Source of the DNA: Geodermatophilus sabuli | GTDB lineage: Bacteria; Actinomycetota; Actinomycetes; Mycobacteriales; Geodermatophilaceae | DNA: 64,000 bases | Direction: 5' to 3' | Assembly: GCF_010686765.1 (NCBI RefSeq) | Contig: NZ_JAAGWF010000028.1 | Location: 1-64,000, forward strand | Shown: piece by piece, positions 1 to 8,620 of the stretch | Position numbering within the stretch: position 1 is the first letter of the stretch | Layout of the letters: every line of letters starts with the position of its first letter | Notes under the pieces: generated by a model | What the model was told of the DNA's origin: nothing | Databases searched by the model: none | Seen by the model: the letters and a program-made list of their open reading frames with translations, nothing else | Made by a program: the position numbers and the translations under genes

Positions 1-88
1 GGAGGGCAACGCGCTGACCCGCGACGAGCAGATCGCCAAGCTGGCCCTGGTCGTGGAGACCGCCCAGGAGGTCTGGGGCAACGCCTGA
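1..88 (+). CDS. 3' end of an unidentified gene
   Basis: The first 88 bases contain an open frame (codons from position 2) that ends in TGA at 86-88. It gives a 28-residue C-terminal tail, rich in Ala, Val, Glu and Leu and ending in VWGNA. The stop is followed after two bases by a copy of the dispersed intergenic repeat, as for other gene ends in this window, which supports a real gene end. The fragment is too short to assign a family. Confidence 0.55.
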   Translation, partial: EGNALTRDEQIAKLALVVETAQEVWGNA

Positions 89-90
89 AA

Positions 91-146
91 GAGGACCCGT
101 CCTCCTCACGCCTCGCACGCTCGGCGGGAGCCTCTGGACGGGGCCG
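91..146 (+). repeat. Dispersed intergenic repeat, copy A
   Basis: A unit beginning GAGGACCCGTCCTCCTCA, with the core CCTCGCACGCTCGG and ending GGACGGGGCC. The outer ends (GGACCCG.. and ..CGGGGCC) are partly complementary. It starts two bases after the stop codon at 88. Very similar units lie at 30422-30476, 36938-36995 (minus) and 48959-49012 (minus). The sequence to the cstA start (147-280) shows nothing else clear. Confidence 0.7.
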
Positions 147-280
147 CCCGTCTCCTCACCACCCGCAGGCTGGCGGGGGTGGGGGACCCCTCCGGTGGTG
201 GGCGGGGATCGTTCGCAGCATGATCTCCTCGACCGTGAGCAGCGTCGCTCGGGGCGCTGCCGGCATGCAGGAGGCGCGCG

Positions 281-2503
281 ATGTCCACGACCGTCAGCAG
301 GCACGACACCGGCGGCGGGCAGTCCCCGAACGGGGGGACGGCCCGCCGCCCGTCGGTCCGGTCCGTGCTGGTCTGGCTCACGGTGGCGGTGGTCGGCGCG
401 GTCTGCTGGGGCGTGCTGGCCATCGCCCGGGGCGAGACGATCTCCGCGCTCTGGCTGCTGTTCGCGGCGCTGTGCTCGTACGCGATCGCCTACCGCTTCT
501 ACTCGCGGTTCATCACCTACAAGGTGCTGCGGGCCGACGACGAGCGGGCGACCCCGGCCGAGCGGCTGGAGAACGGCGTCGACTTCGACGTCACCGACCG
601 CCGGGTCCTCTTCGGGCACCACTTCGCCGCGATCGCCGGCGCCGGCCCGCTCGTCGGCCCCGTCCTCGCGGCGCAGATGGGCTACCTGCCGGGCACGATC
701 TGGATCGTGGTCGGCGTCATCTTCGCCGGCGCCGTCCAGGACATGACCGTCCTGTTCTTCTCGATGCGCCGCAACGGGAAGAGCCTCGGCCAGATGATCC
801 GCGAGGAGATCGGCGTGGTCGGCGGCGTCGCCGCGCTGATCGCCGTCTTCGCGATCATGATCATCATCCTGGCGGTGCTCGCGCTGATCGTGGTCAACGC
901 GCTGGCCGAGTCGCCGTGGGGCGTCTGGTCCATCGGGCTCACCATCCCGATCGCGCTGTTCATGGGCGTGTACCTGCGCCGGCTCCGGCCGGGCAGGGTG
1001 CTCGAGGCGACCGGCATCGGCGTCGCGCTGCTCCTGCTGGCCATCGTCTCGGGCGGCTGGATCGAGGACAGCGCGCTCGGCGAGACGCTGACCCTCTCCA
1101 AGGAGTGGCTGGTCCTCGCGCTGGTCGTCTACGGCTTCGTCGCCTCGGTGCTGCCGGTCTGGCTGCTGCTCACCCCGCGCGACTACCTCTCGACCTTCAT
1201 GAAGGTCGGCGTGATCGTGCTGCTGGCGATCAGCCTGATCGTCGCCCGCCCGGTGCTGCAGGCCGACGCGGTGACCGACTTCGCCCGGGAGGGCACCGGC
1301 CCGGTGTTCGCCGGCTCGCTGTTCCCGTTCGTGTTCATCACCATCGCCTGCGGTGCACTGTCGGGTTTCCACGCCCTGATCTCGTCCGGGACGACGCCGA
1401 AGATGGTCGCCAAGGAGAGCCAGGTCCGGCTCATCGGCTACGGCGGCATGTTGATGGAGTCCTTCGTCGCCGTCAGCGCCCTGATCGCGGCCTGTGTCAT
1501 CGACCAGGGCCTCTACTTCGCGATGAACAGCCCGGCCGGGGCGACCGGCGGGACGGCGGAGTCCGCCGCCGCCTTCGTGCAGGGTCTCGGGTTCGACACG
1601 ACGGCCAACCAGCTCGCGCAGGCGTCCGCGGAGGTGCAGGAGGACACCCTGATCTCGCGGACCGGCGGCGCCCCGGCGCTGGCGGTCGGTCTGGCCCAGG
1701 TGTTCAGCCAGGCGTTCGGCGGTGGCGGCCAGGCGTTCTGGTACCACTTCGCGATCATGTTCGAGGCGCTGTTCATCCTCACCGCCGTCGACGCCGGCAC
1801 CCGCGTGGGCCGGTTCATGCTGCAGGACACGGTCGGCAACGTCTGGAAGAAGTTCGGCGACCTGTCGTGGCGGCCGGGCAACATCATCGCCAGCGCCGTC
1901 GTCGTCGGCCTGTGGGGCTCGGTGCTCTACATCGGCGTCACCGACCCGCTGGGCGGGGTCAACCAGCTCTTCCCGCTGTTCGGCATCGCCAACCAGCTGC
2001 TGGCGGCCATCGCGCTGACGCTGTGCACCGTGCTGCTCATCAAGCACGGGAAGCTCCGCTACGCGTGGGTGCCCGGGATCCCGTTGGTCTGGGACCTCGT
2101 CGTCACCATGACCGCGAGCTGGCAGAAGGTCTTCTCCGGCGACCCGCGGGTCGGCTACTTCACCCAGGCGAGCGTGTACCGCGACGCCCAGGACGCCGGG
2201 GAGGTCCTGGCACCCGCCACCGATCAGGGGCAGATGGACCAGGTCATCTTCAACTCCACGCTCAACGGCATCCTGCAGGCCGTCTTCGCGCTGCTGACGC
2301 TGGTCGTGGCCGCCCACGCCGCGGTGGTGATCATGCGGGCGATCCGGGCGGGGGGCCTGCCGACCACGGAGGAACCGGCTGTGCCGTCGAAGCTCGTCGA
2401 GCCTGCCGGGCTCTTCCCGACCGCGGAGGAGAAGCGGGCCATCGCGGAGCACGAGCGGCTGGTCGGTGCCGGGGCGGGTCGCACCGAGGCGGAGGCGAAG
2501 TGA
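281..2503 (+). CDS. cstA: Carbon starvation protein CstA, peptide/pyruvate transporter
   Basis: A 740-residue integral membrane protein of the CstA family. Characterised members import peptides or pyruvate when preferred carbon is scarce. A polar N-terminal tail of about 27 residues precedes the first membrane helix, and many hydrophobic segments follow across the whole length. Family-typical stretches are visible: GHHFAAIAGAGPLVGP near residues 109-124, and CGALSGFHALISSGTTPK near 357-374. The ATG is preceded by GGAGG about 6 bases upstream. The next gene overlaps its stop by four bases, so the two are translationally coupled. The length is usual for the family and no key segment appears to be missing. 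Confidence 0.95.
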   Translation: MSTTVSRHDTGGGQSPNGGTARRPSVRSVLVWLTVAVVGAVCWGVLAIARGETISALWLLFAALCSYAIAYRFYSRFITYKVLRADDERATPAERLENGVDFDVTDRRVLFGHHFAAIAGAGPLVGPVLAAQMGYLPGTIWIVVGVIFAGAVQDMTVLFFSMRRNGKSLGQMIREEIGVVGGVAALIAVFAIMIIILAVLALIVVNALAESPWGVWSIGLTIPIALFMGVYLRRLRPGRVLEATGIGVALLLLAIVSGGWIEDSALGETLTLSKEWLVLALVVYGFVASVLPVWLLLTPRDYLSTFMKVGVIVLLAISLIVARPVLQADAVTDFAREGTGPVFAGSLFPFVFITIACGALSGFHALISSGTTPKMVAKESQVRLIGYGGMLMESFVAVSALIAACVIDQGLYFAMNSPAGATGGTAESAAAFVQGLGFDTTANQLAQASAEVQEDTLISRTGGAPALAVGLAQVFSQAFGGGGQAFWYHFAIMFEALFILTAVDAGTRVGRFMLQDTVGNVWKKFGDLSWRPGNIIASAVVVGLWGSVLYIGVTDPLGGVNQLFPLFGIANQLLAAIALTLCTVLLIKHGKLRYAWVPGIPLVWDLVVTMTASWQKVFSGDPRVGYFTQASVYRDAQDAGEVLAPATDQGQMDQVIFNSTLNGILQAVFALLTLVVAAHAAVVIMRAIRAGGLPTTEEPAVPSKLVEPAGLFPTAEEKRAIAEHERLVGAGAGRTEAEAK

Positions 2504-2694
2504 CCGCCGGCGGGACGGTGGCGCGCGCCTGGCGGGGCGTGCGCTGGTACCTCAAGGAGTTCACCGGCGAGGCCCGCTGGGACGACTACCTGCAGCACTG
2601 CGCCGCGCACGGGCACCAGCCGGTCAGCCGGCGGGAGTTCGAACGACGCCGGGCGGATGCGCTGGAACGGATCCCGGCCAGCCGCTGCTGCTGA
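2500..2694 (+). CDS. YbdD/YjiX family small protein
   Basis: A 64-residue protein starting at a GTG that overlaps the cstA stop (GTGA). It shows the YbdD/YjiX pattern: a WRGVRWYLKEFTGE segment, then WDDYLQHCAAHGHQPVSRREFERRR. These small proteins are typically encoded right after cstA-type transporters and are thought to be needed for transporter function; the mechanism is not settled. Ends in SRCC, so it carries two terminal cysteines. The start is chosen because earlier in-frame sequence only re-reads cstA in another frame. Confidence 0.9.
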   Translation: MTAGGTVARAWRGVRWYLKEFTGEARWDDYLQHCAAHGHQPVSRREFERRRADALERIPASRCC

Positions 2695-2739
2695 CCCGGG
2701 CGCGGCCCGGGTGGGCACCGGGGCCGCGCACCGTGGTCC

Positions 2740-4458
2740 TCAGCCGCGCAGGCCGGGGAACTGGTCGTCGCGCCACTCACCGGACCGCGGACCCTCCGCG
2801 CCGGCCAGTTCCTGCTCCCGGGCCCGGAGCTCCACCCGGCGGATCTTCCCGGAGATGGTCTTGGGCAGGTCGGCGAACTCGATCCGGCGCACCCGCTGGA
2901 ACGGCGCGAGGTGCTCGCGGGCGTGGCGCAGGATCGCCAGCGCCGTCTCCTCGGTGGGCTCGTGGCCGGGCGCGAGGGCGACGTAGGCCTTGGGCACGGC
3001 CAGGCGCACCGGGTCCGGCGCCGGCACCACCGCGGCCTCGGCGACCGCAGGGTGCTCGATGAGCACCGACTCCAGCTCGAACGGGCTGATCTTGTAGTCC
3101 GAGGCCTTGAAGACGTCGTCGGTGCGACCGACGTAGGTGATGTAGCCGTCGGCGTCCCGGCCGGCGAGATCCCCGGTGCGGTACAGGCCGCCGGCCATGG
3201 CCTCGGCGTCGCGGCCGGGATCCCCCTCGTACCCGGTCATCAGCGGCAGCGGGCGTCCCGACCCGTCCGACGGCGCGAGGTCGAGGCAGATCTCCCCCTC
3301 GCCGGGCCCCTCGACCCGGTCGCCGGTGAGCGGGTCGACGAGCACCACCGGGACGCCGGGCAGCGGCCGGCCCATCGAGCCGGGCACCAGGCGGGCCTCC
3401 GGGGTGTTGCCGATCTGCGCGGTCGTCTCGGTCTGGCCGTAGCCGTCGCGGACGGTGAGGCCCCAGGCCCGCCGGACCTGCTCGATGACCTCCGGGTTGA
3501 GCGGCTCGCCGGCGGCGACGACCTCGCGCAGCGCCCCGGGACCACCGCTGAGGTCGCTGGTGATGAGCATCCGCCAGACCGTCGGCGGGGCGCAGAACGA
3601 CGTCACCCGGTGCTCCCGCAGCCGCGCGAGGAGCAGCTGCGGGTCCAGCCGGGTGTAGCCGTACAGGAACACCGTGGCCTCGGCGATCCACGGCGCGAAG
3701 AAGCAGGACCACGCGTGCTTGGCCCAGCCCGGGGAGGAGACGTTGAGGTGCACGTCACCGGGCTGCAGCCCCAGCCAGTACATCGTGGTGAGGTGCCCGA
3801 CGGGGTAGGAGACCTGGGTGTGCTCGACCAGCTTGGGCCGGGAGGTGGTGCCGGAGGTGAAGTACAGCAGCAGCGGGTCGCCGGGCGCGGTGCCCGGGTG
3901 CGCGGCCGGACCGGCGTCCAGGCCGGCGGCGTCGTGCAGGTCCGCCCAGCCCTCGGCGTGGCCGACGCTGATCCGGGTGTAGTCGCCGGGCACCTGCTCG
4001 AACTTCGCCGTGTCGGCCGGGGCGCAGACGACGTGCCGTGCCCGGCCGCGGGTGATCCGGTCGGTGAGGTCGGCGGGGCCCAGGGCGGTGGTGGTCGGCA
4101 TGATCACCGCGCCGAGCTTGATGACGGCCAGCATCGTCTCCCACAGCTCGACCTGGTTGCCCAGCATGAGCAGCACCCGGTCGCCGCGGCCCACGCCCTG
4201 CGCGCCGAGCCAGGCGGCGACCCGGTCGGAGCGCCGGGCCATGTCGTCGAAGCTGCGGGTCGTGGCGGTCCCGTCCTCCCCGACGAGGACGAGCGCCGGC
4301 CGGTCGTTGCCGCGGGCGACGGCGTCGAACCAGTCCACCGCCCAGTTGAACCGGTCGCCCAGGTCCGGCCAGTTGAACTCCGCCACCGCGCGGTCGTGCT
4401 GCCCGCGCAGGGCGAGCAGGTGGTCGCGGGCGGCCCGGTAGGCCTCGGTGACGGTCAT
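2740..4458 (-). CDS. AMP-dependent acyl-CoA synthetase, medium-chain type
   Basis: A 572-residue member of the ANL adenylating superfamily. Members activate a carboxylic acid with ATP to an acyl-AMP and transfer it to CoA. The phosphate-binding loop YFTSGTTSRPK lies near residues 197-208, the A5-type motif DGYGQTETT follows in the middle, and the hinge/A8 region reads GRTDDVFKASDYKI. The C-terminal lysine motif is KTISGKIRRVELR. The arrangement resembles medium-chain/xenobiotic acyl-CoA ligases. Substrate cannot be read from sequence. The start MTVTEAYR is used because further upstream reads into the divergent gene. It is divergent from the ABM protein at 4604. Confidence 0.9.
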   Translation of the reverse strand: MTVTEAYRAARDHLLALRGQHDRAVAEFNWPDLGDRFNWAVDWFDAVARGNDRPALVLVGEDGTATTRSFDDMARRSDRVAAWLGAQGVGRGDRVLLMLGNQVELWETMLAVIKLGAVIMPTTTALGPADLTDRITRGRARHVVCAPADTAKFEQVPGDYTRISVGHAEGWADLHDAAGLDAGPAAHPGTAPGDPLLLYFTSGTTSRPKLVEHTQVSYPVGHLTTMYWLGLQPGDVHLNVSSPGWAKHAWSCFFAPWIAEATVFLYGYTRLDPQLLLARLREHRVTSFCAPPTVWRMLITSDLSGGPGALREVVAAGEPLNPEVIEQVRRAWGLTVRDGYGQTETTAQIGNTPEARLVPGSMGRPLPGVPVVLVDPLTGDRVEGPGEGEICLDLAPSDGSGRPLPLMTGYEGDPGRDAEAMAGGLYRTGDLAGRDADGYITYVGRTDDVFKASDYKISPFELESVLIEHPAVAEAAVVPAPDPVRLAVPKAYVALAPGHEPTEETALAILRHAREHLAPFQRVRRIEFADLPKTISGKIRRVELRAREQELAGAEGPRSGEWRDDQFPGLRG

Positions 4459-4603
4459 GGGTGCGCAGTCTGCTCCGGACCGCGGCGGGTCGGGGCGAGC
4501 GCTGGACCGGGCGACCGTTTTGCCTCCGGCCGGAAGGGCGAGGAACCTGTCCCGAGCGGCGGTGCCACCGGGGTGCCGCCGTCCACGAGACCCCGGGAGA
4601 GGC

Positions 4604-5233
4604 ATGGCCGGCATGTACGCCCGTTCGACGACGGTCCACGGCAAGCCAGAGTCGATGGACGACGGGATCGCGTTCGTCCGTGACGAGGCCATGCCGCTGA
4701 TGCGGCAGATGGACGGCTGTGCCGGTCTGTCCATGCTGGTCAACCGCGAGTCCGGCCACTGCATCGTCACGACGTCCTGGCGGGACGAGGCGGCGATCAC
4801 CGCCAGCCGGGAGCAGGTCGGGCCGTACCTGGAGCGCACCGCGGAGGCGCTCGGTGGCCGGGCGGAGGTGGAGGAGTGGGAGATCGCCGCCATGCACCGG
4901 GTGCACGAGGTGCACCACGGGAGCGCCACCCGCGTCACCTGGCTGCGGACCGCCCCGGAGGCGGTCAACCGGGCCGTGGACGCCGTCCGCCTCTCCCTCA
5001 TGCCGCGCCTCGACGACCTGCCCGGGTTCTGCAGCGTCAGCGCCATGGTGCGCCGGAACGAGGGCGCGACGGTGTCGGCCGTGGCCTACGACAGCTGGGC
5101 GGACCTGGAGGACGCGGGCGAGCAGGCCCGGGAGTTCCGGGAGGAGTTCGGGCCGTCGATGGGTGTCGAGGTCGTCGACACCGCGGTGTTCGAACTGGTC
5201 ATCGCCCACCTCGGGGTGCCCGAGACGACCTGA
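4604..5233 (+). CDS. Tandem ABM-like (dimeric alpha/beta barrel) protein
   Basis: A 209-residue soluble protein with two halves that each look like an antibiotic-biosynthesis-monooxygenase (ABM) ferredoxin-like domain. The first runs over about residues 1-95, with a FVRDEAMPLMRQMDGCAGLSML strand-helix-strand pattern and an SWRDEAAITASREQ segment. The second runs over about 100-205, with LMPRLDDLPGFCSVS and YDSWADLEDAGEQ. Such proteins are heme- or quinone-related enzymes or simple binding folds; no specific activity can be claimed. CGGGAGAGG precedes the ATG. A second ATG three codons later is possible. Transcription probably ends at the hairpin at 5251-5288. Confidence 0.75.
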   Translation: MAGMYARSTTVHGKPESMDDGIAFVRDEAMPLMRQMDGCAGLSMLVNRESGHCIVTTSWRDEAAITASREQVGPYLERTAEALGGRAEVEEWEIAAMHRVHEVHHGSATRVTWLRTAPEAVNRAVDAVRLSLMPRLDDLPGFCSVSAMVRRNEGATVSAVAYDSWADLEDAGEQAREFREEFGPSMGVEVVDTAVFELVIAHLGVPETT

Positions 5234-5250
5234 CCGCGGCGTTCGTCCCG

Positions 5251-5288
5251 GCGCGGCCCCCGACCTCTCCCGAGGCCGGGGGCCGCGC
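5251..5288 (+). terminator. Hairpin after the ABM gene
   Basis: A 17-bp stem with one mismatch (arms begin GCGCGGCCCCCG and end CGGGGGCCGCGC) around a TCCC loop, 17 bases after the stop at 5233. No strong T-tract follows, as is usual in this window. Confidence 0.7.
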
Positions 5289-5343
5289 TGCGTCGGGGCT
5301 CGTGACCGGTTCGTGATTGCCTGGCGGGCAAGGACACCCTAAG

Positions 5344-5362
5344 TTCGGTTAGGCAACCCTCA
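5344..5362 (+). promoter_or_regulatory. Iron box (IdeR/DmdR-type operator)
   Basis: TTCGGTTAGGCAACCCTCA matches the 19-bp actinobacterial iron-box consensus TTAGGTTAGGCTAACCTAA at 15 of 19 positions, including the TTAGGC centre. It lies 92 bases upstream of the siderophore-binding lipoprotein start. It predicts repression of the uptake operon by an iron-loaded DtxR-family regulator. Confidence 0.75.
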
Positions 5363-5453
5363 TCTCGCCGTCGGTCTGATCGCGTCAGCACTGCCGACTG
5401 CTCGACCACGGCGGCGCTGTCCCCCCGGCGCTGCTCCCGACCGGAAGGACACC

Positions 5454-6479
5454 ATGCGCTCCGCGACACGTCTCCTGGCTCTGTCGACCGCTGCCCTGCT
5501 CACCGGCGGGCTGGCCGCCTGCTCGTCATCGGCCTCGGCGGGGGACGAGGCCGAGGGCTCCGCCGACTTCACCCCCGTGACGATCGAGCACGCGCTCGGC
5601 TCGACGACGATCGAGTCGAAGCCCGAGCGGGTGGCGACGGTGAACTGGGCCAACCACGAGGTCCCGCTCGCGCTCGGCGTCGTGCCCGTCGGCATGGCCG
5701 CCGCCAACTTCGGCGACGACGACGGCGACGGCCTCCTGCCGTGGGTCAGCGACCGGCTCGAGGAGCTCGACGCCGAGGTCCCGGTCCTGTTCGACGAGAC
5801 CGACGGCATCGACTTCGAGGCCGTCGCCGACACCGATCCCGACGTCATCCTCGCCGGCTACTCGGGCCTGACCCAGGAGGACTACGACACGCTCAGCGAG
5901 ATCGCGCCGGTCGTGGCCTACCCGGAGGGCCCCTGGGCGACGCCGTGGCGCGAGGTCATCGAGATGAACGCCGCGGGGATGGGGATGGCCGCCGAGGGCG
6001 AGGAGCTCGTCGCGAGCATCGAGCAGGACATCGCCGACACGCTCGCCGAGTACCCGCAGCTCGAGGGCACGTCGACCATGTTCATGACGCACGTGGACAC
6101 GACCGACCTCAGCGAGGTCAGCTTCTACACGCCGTTCGACACCCGGAGCGCCTTCTTCGAGGACCTCGGGCTGACCACCCCCGCGAGCGTCGAGGCGGCC
6201 TCGACCGACCCCGAGCAGTTCTCGGGCACGGTGAGCGCCGAGCAGGTGGACGTCTTCGACGACGTGGACGTCATCGTGACCTACGGCGACCAGGCCCTCG
6301 TCGACGCGCTGAACGCCGACCCGCTGCTCTCCCAGATCCCCGCCGTCCAGAGCGGCGCGATCGTCCTGCTGCCGGACACCCCGCTGGGCACCGCGGCGAA
6401 CCCGACCCCGCTGGCCATCTCCTGGGTGCTCGAGGACTACGTCTCGATGCTCGCCGAGGCAGCTGACAAGGGTCGGTGA
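5454..6479 (+). CDS. Iron-siderophore ABC transporter substrate-binding lipoprotein
   Basis: A 341-residue FepB/FecB-type periplasmic-binding-fold lipoprotein. It has a signal peptide (MRSATRLLALSTAALLTGG) and a lipobox LAAC at residues 20-23, so it should be anchored outside the membrane and hand ferric siderophore to the permeases. The domain begins around residue 40 with PVTIEHALGSTTIESKPERVATV and holds the usual VPVGM and DPDVILAG segments. An AAGGACACC stretch precedes the ATG. First gene of a four-gene importer operon. The iron box at 5344-5362 predicts induction on iron limitation. The cognate siderophore is not indicated; no biosynthesis genes are nearby. Confidence 0.92.
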   Translation: MRSATRLLALSTAALLTGGLAACSSSASAGDEAEGSADFTPVTIEHALGSTTIESKPERVATVNWANHEVPLALGVVPVGMAAANFGDDDGDGLLPWVSDRLEELDAEVPVLFDETDGIDFEAVADTDPDVILAGYSGLTQEDYDTLSEIAPVVAYPEGPWATPWREVIEMNAAGMGMAAEGEELVASIEQDIADTLAEYPQLEGTSTMFMTHVDTTDLSEVSFYTPFDTRSAFFEDLGLTTPASVEAASTDPEQFSGTVSAEQVDVFDDVDVIVTYGDQALVDALNADPLLSQIPAVQSGAIVLLPDTPLGTAANPTPLAISWVLEDYVSMLAEAADKGR

Positions 6480-7519
6480 CGACTGCTCCCTCCGTTCCGG
6501 CCCCGGACGCCGCCGTCGCGCGGCGCCCGGGGTCGGTCCGGCTGCTCTGGCTCCTGGTGGTCGTGGCGGCTCTGGTCGCGCTCATGGCCGCCTCGGTCGT
6601 GGTCGGCTCCCGCGACGTGGGCTGGTCGGACGTCGTCGCCGCCCTCGGCGGGTCGTCGGACACCATCGGCCAGGCCGCCGCCACCAAGCGGATCCCCCGG
6701 ACGCTCCTCGCGGTCGTCGTCGGCGCGGCGCTGGGCCTCTCCGGCGCGGTCATGCAGGGCGTCACCCGCAACCCGCTGGCCGATCCCGGCGTCCTCGGCA
6801 TCAACATGGGGGCGTCGCTCGCCGTCGTCGTCGGGATCGCCTGGTTCGGGCTGTTCTCGGCGACCGCCATCGTCTGGACGGCGATCGTCGGCGCCGCCGG
6901 CGCGGCGGTGTTCGTCTACGCCGTCGGCTCGCTGGGGCGGGGCGGGGCGACCCCGCTCAAGCTGGCCCTGGCCGGGACGGCGACGTCGGCCGCGCTCGTC
7001 TCGTTCATCACCGCCATCGCCCTGCCGCGCGGTGACATCGCCGAGAGTGTCCAGTCGTGGGAGATCGGCGGCGTCGGCGGTGCCACCTTCGACGCCATCG
7101 GCACGGTGCTGCCGTTCCTCCTCGTCGGGTTCGCGGTCAGCCTGCTGTCGGCCCGCAGCCTCAACTCGCTCGCGCTGGGCGACGAGCTGGCCGCCGGCCT
7201 CGGCGAACGGGTCGTGCTCGCCCGGGGGACCGCGGCGCTCGGCTCGGTCCTGCTCTGCGGCGCCGCCACCGCCGTCGCCGGGCCCATCGGCTTCGTCGGT
7301 CTCGTCGTCCCGCACCTGTGCCGGCTCCTGGTCGGCGTGGACCACCGGTGGCTGCTGCCGTTCTCGGCCATCGCCGGTGGCTGCCTGCTGACCGCCTCCG
7401 ACATCGTCGGGCGCATCGTGGCCCGCCCCAGCGAGCTCGACGTCGGGATCGTCACCGCCCTGATCGGCGCACCGTTCTTCATCTCCATCGTCCGCCGGCA
7501 GAAGGTGCGTGAGCTGTGA
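6476..7519 (+). CDS. FecCD-family iron-siderophore permease, subunit 1
   Basis: A 347-residue inner-membrane permease with about ten hydrophobic helices. Family signatures are visible: RIPRTLLAVVVGAALGLSGAVMQ near residues 72-94, then NPLADPGVLGINMGAS, and AGPIGFVGLVVPHLCR near 263-279. The GTG start overlaps the stop of the binding protein by four bases. A short Pro/Ala-rich tail precedes the first helix. It pairs with the next gene to form the heterodimeric channel energised by the ATPase at 8621. The C-terminal coupling region is intact. Confidence 0.93.
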   Translation: MTTAPSVPAPDAAVARRPGSVRLLWLLVVVAALVALMAASVVVGSRDVGWSDVVAALGGSSDTIGQAAATKRIPRTLLAVVVGAALGLSGAVMQGVTRNPLADPGVLGINMGASLAVVVGIAWFGLFSATAIVWTAIVGAAGAAVFVYAVGSLGRGGATPLKLALAGTATSAALVSFITAIALPRGDIAESVQSWEIGGVGGATFDAIGTVLPFLLVGFAVSLLSARSLNSLALGDELAAGLGERVVLARGTAALGSVLLCGAATAVAGPIGFVGLVVPHLCRLLVGVDHRWLLPFSAIAGGCLLTASDIVGRIVARPSELDVGIVTALIGAPFFISIVRRQKVREL

Positions 7520-8568
7520 CCGCCGTCGCCGCACCGCGGCCCGCGACCGTCGACGCCGTCGCCCGGGGCAGGACCCGCCGCGCCGCCCGCCGCCGCCTCG
7601 TCGTCGCGGTCCTCGCCGTCCTCGTCGTCGCGGCGTTCGCGGCGTCGCTGATGATCGGGCAGACGTTCTACCCGCCCGGGGACGTGCTGCGGGTCGTCCT
7701 GGGTCAGGACGTGCCGGGCGCCTCCTTCACCGTCGGCCGGCTGCGGCTGCCGCGGGCGGTCCTCGCGGTCGTGGCGGGACTCTCCTTCGGTCTGGCCGGC
7801 GTGACCTTCCAGACGATGCTGCGCAACCCGCTGGCCAGCCCCGACGTCATCGGCATCACCTCCGGGGCCAGCGCGGCGGCCGCCTTCGCCATCGTGTTCC
7901 TCGGCTGGAGCGGGACCGCCGTCTCGGTCACCGCGATCGTCGCCGCGCTGGGCGTGGCCGTGCTCATGTACACGCTGGCGTTCACGGACGGCGTGGCGGG
8001 CACCCGGCTCATCCTGATCGGCATCGGCATCGCCGCGATGTCCAAGAGCATCACCTCCTACGTCCTCTCGAAGGCCGGGGCGTGGGACTTCGCCGAGGCG
8101 CTGCGCTGGCTCACCGGCAGCCTCAACGGCACCACCTGGGGCGCGACCGTCCCGGCCCTGCTCGCGCTGGTCGTGCTCGGGCCCCTGCTGCTCGTGCTGA
8201 CCCGGGACCTCTCCGGGCTGCAACTGGGCGACGACACCGCCTCCGCGCTGGGGATCCGCGTCGAGCGGACCCGGATCACGGCCATCGTCGGGGCGGTCGG
8301 CCTGCTCGCCTTCGCCACGGCCGCGTGCGGTCCGATCGCCTTCGTGTCCTTCCTCGCCGGGCCCATCGCCGCCCGGATCGTGGGGCCGAACGGCTCGCTG
8401 CTGGTCCCGGCCGCGCTCGTCGGGGCACTGCTGGTGCTCGTCGCGGACCTCGTGGGCCAGTTCGCCCTCGGCACCCGCTTCCCGGTCGGCGTCGTCACCG
8501 GCGTGCTCGGCGCCCCCTACCTGATCTACCTGATCGTCCGCACCAACCGCGCCGGAGGCTCGCTGTGA
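7516..8568 (+). CDS. FecCD-family iron-siderophore permease, subunit 2
   Basis: A 350-residue permease homologous to the preceding gene. It shows LRLPRAVLAVVAGLSFGLAGVTFQ, then NPLASPDVIGITSGASAAAA, and ACGPIAFVSFLAGPIAARI near the C-terminal third. The basic N-terminus (GRTRRAARRRL) precedes the first helix, consistent with an inside N-terminus. The GTG start overlaps the upstream stop by four bases. Having two distinct FecCD permeases is the arrangement of FepD/FepG-type importers. The motif MTAVAAP at the N-terminus supports the chosen start. Confidence 0.93.
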   Translation: MTAVAAPRPATVDAVARGRTRRAARRRLVVAVLAVLVVAAFAASLMIGQTFYPPGDVLRVVLGQDVPGASFTVGRLRLPRAVLAVVAGLSFGLAGVTFQTMLRNPLASPDVIGITSGASAAAAFAIVFLGWSGTAVSVTAIVAALGVAVLMYTLAFTDGVAGTRLILIGIGIAAMSKSITSYVLSKAGAWDFAEALRWLTGSLNGTTWGATVPALLALVVLGPLLLVLTRDLSGLQLGDDTASALGIRVERTRITAIVGAVGLLAFATAACGPIAFVSFLAGPIAARIVGPNGSLLVPAALVGALLVLVADLVGQFALGTRFPVGVVTGVLGAPYLIYLIVRTNRAGGSL

Positions 8569-8620
8569 GCGGCTCTGCTGTCCTGGCGGCTCCGCCGCAC
8601 ACGAGCGAACGGGAAACGCT

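Noticed and set aside
4448..4603. Longer N-terminus for the ABM protein
   Set aside because: The extra 52 codons overlap the divergent synthetase start, look like noise, and lack a ribosome site, while CGGGAGAGG precedes the ATG at 4604.
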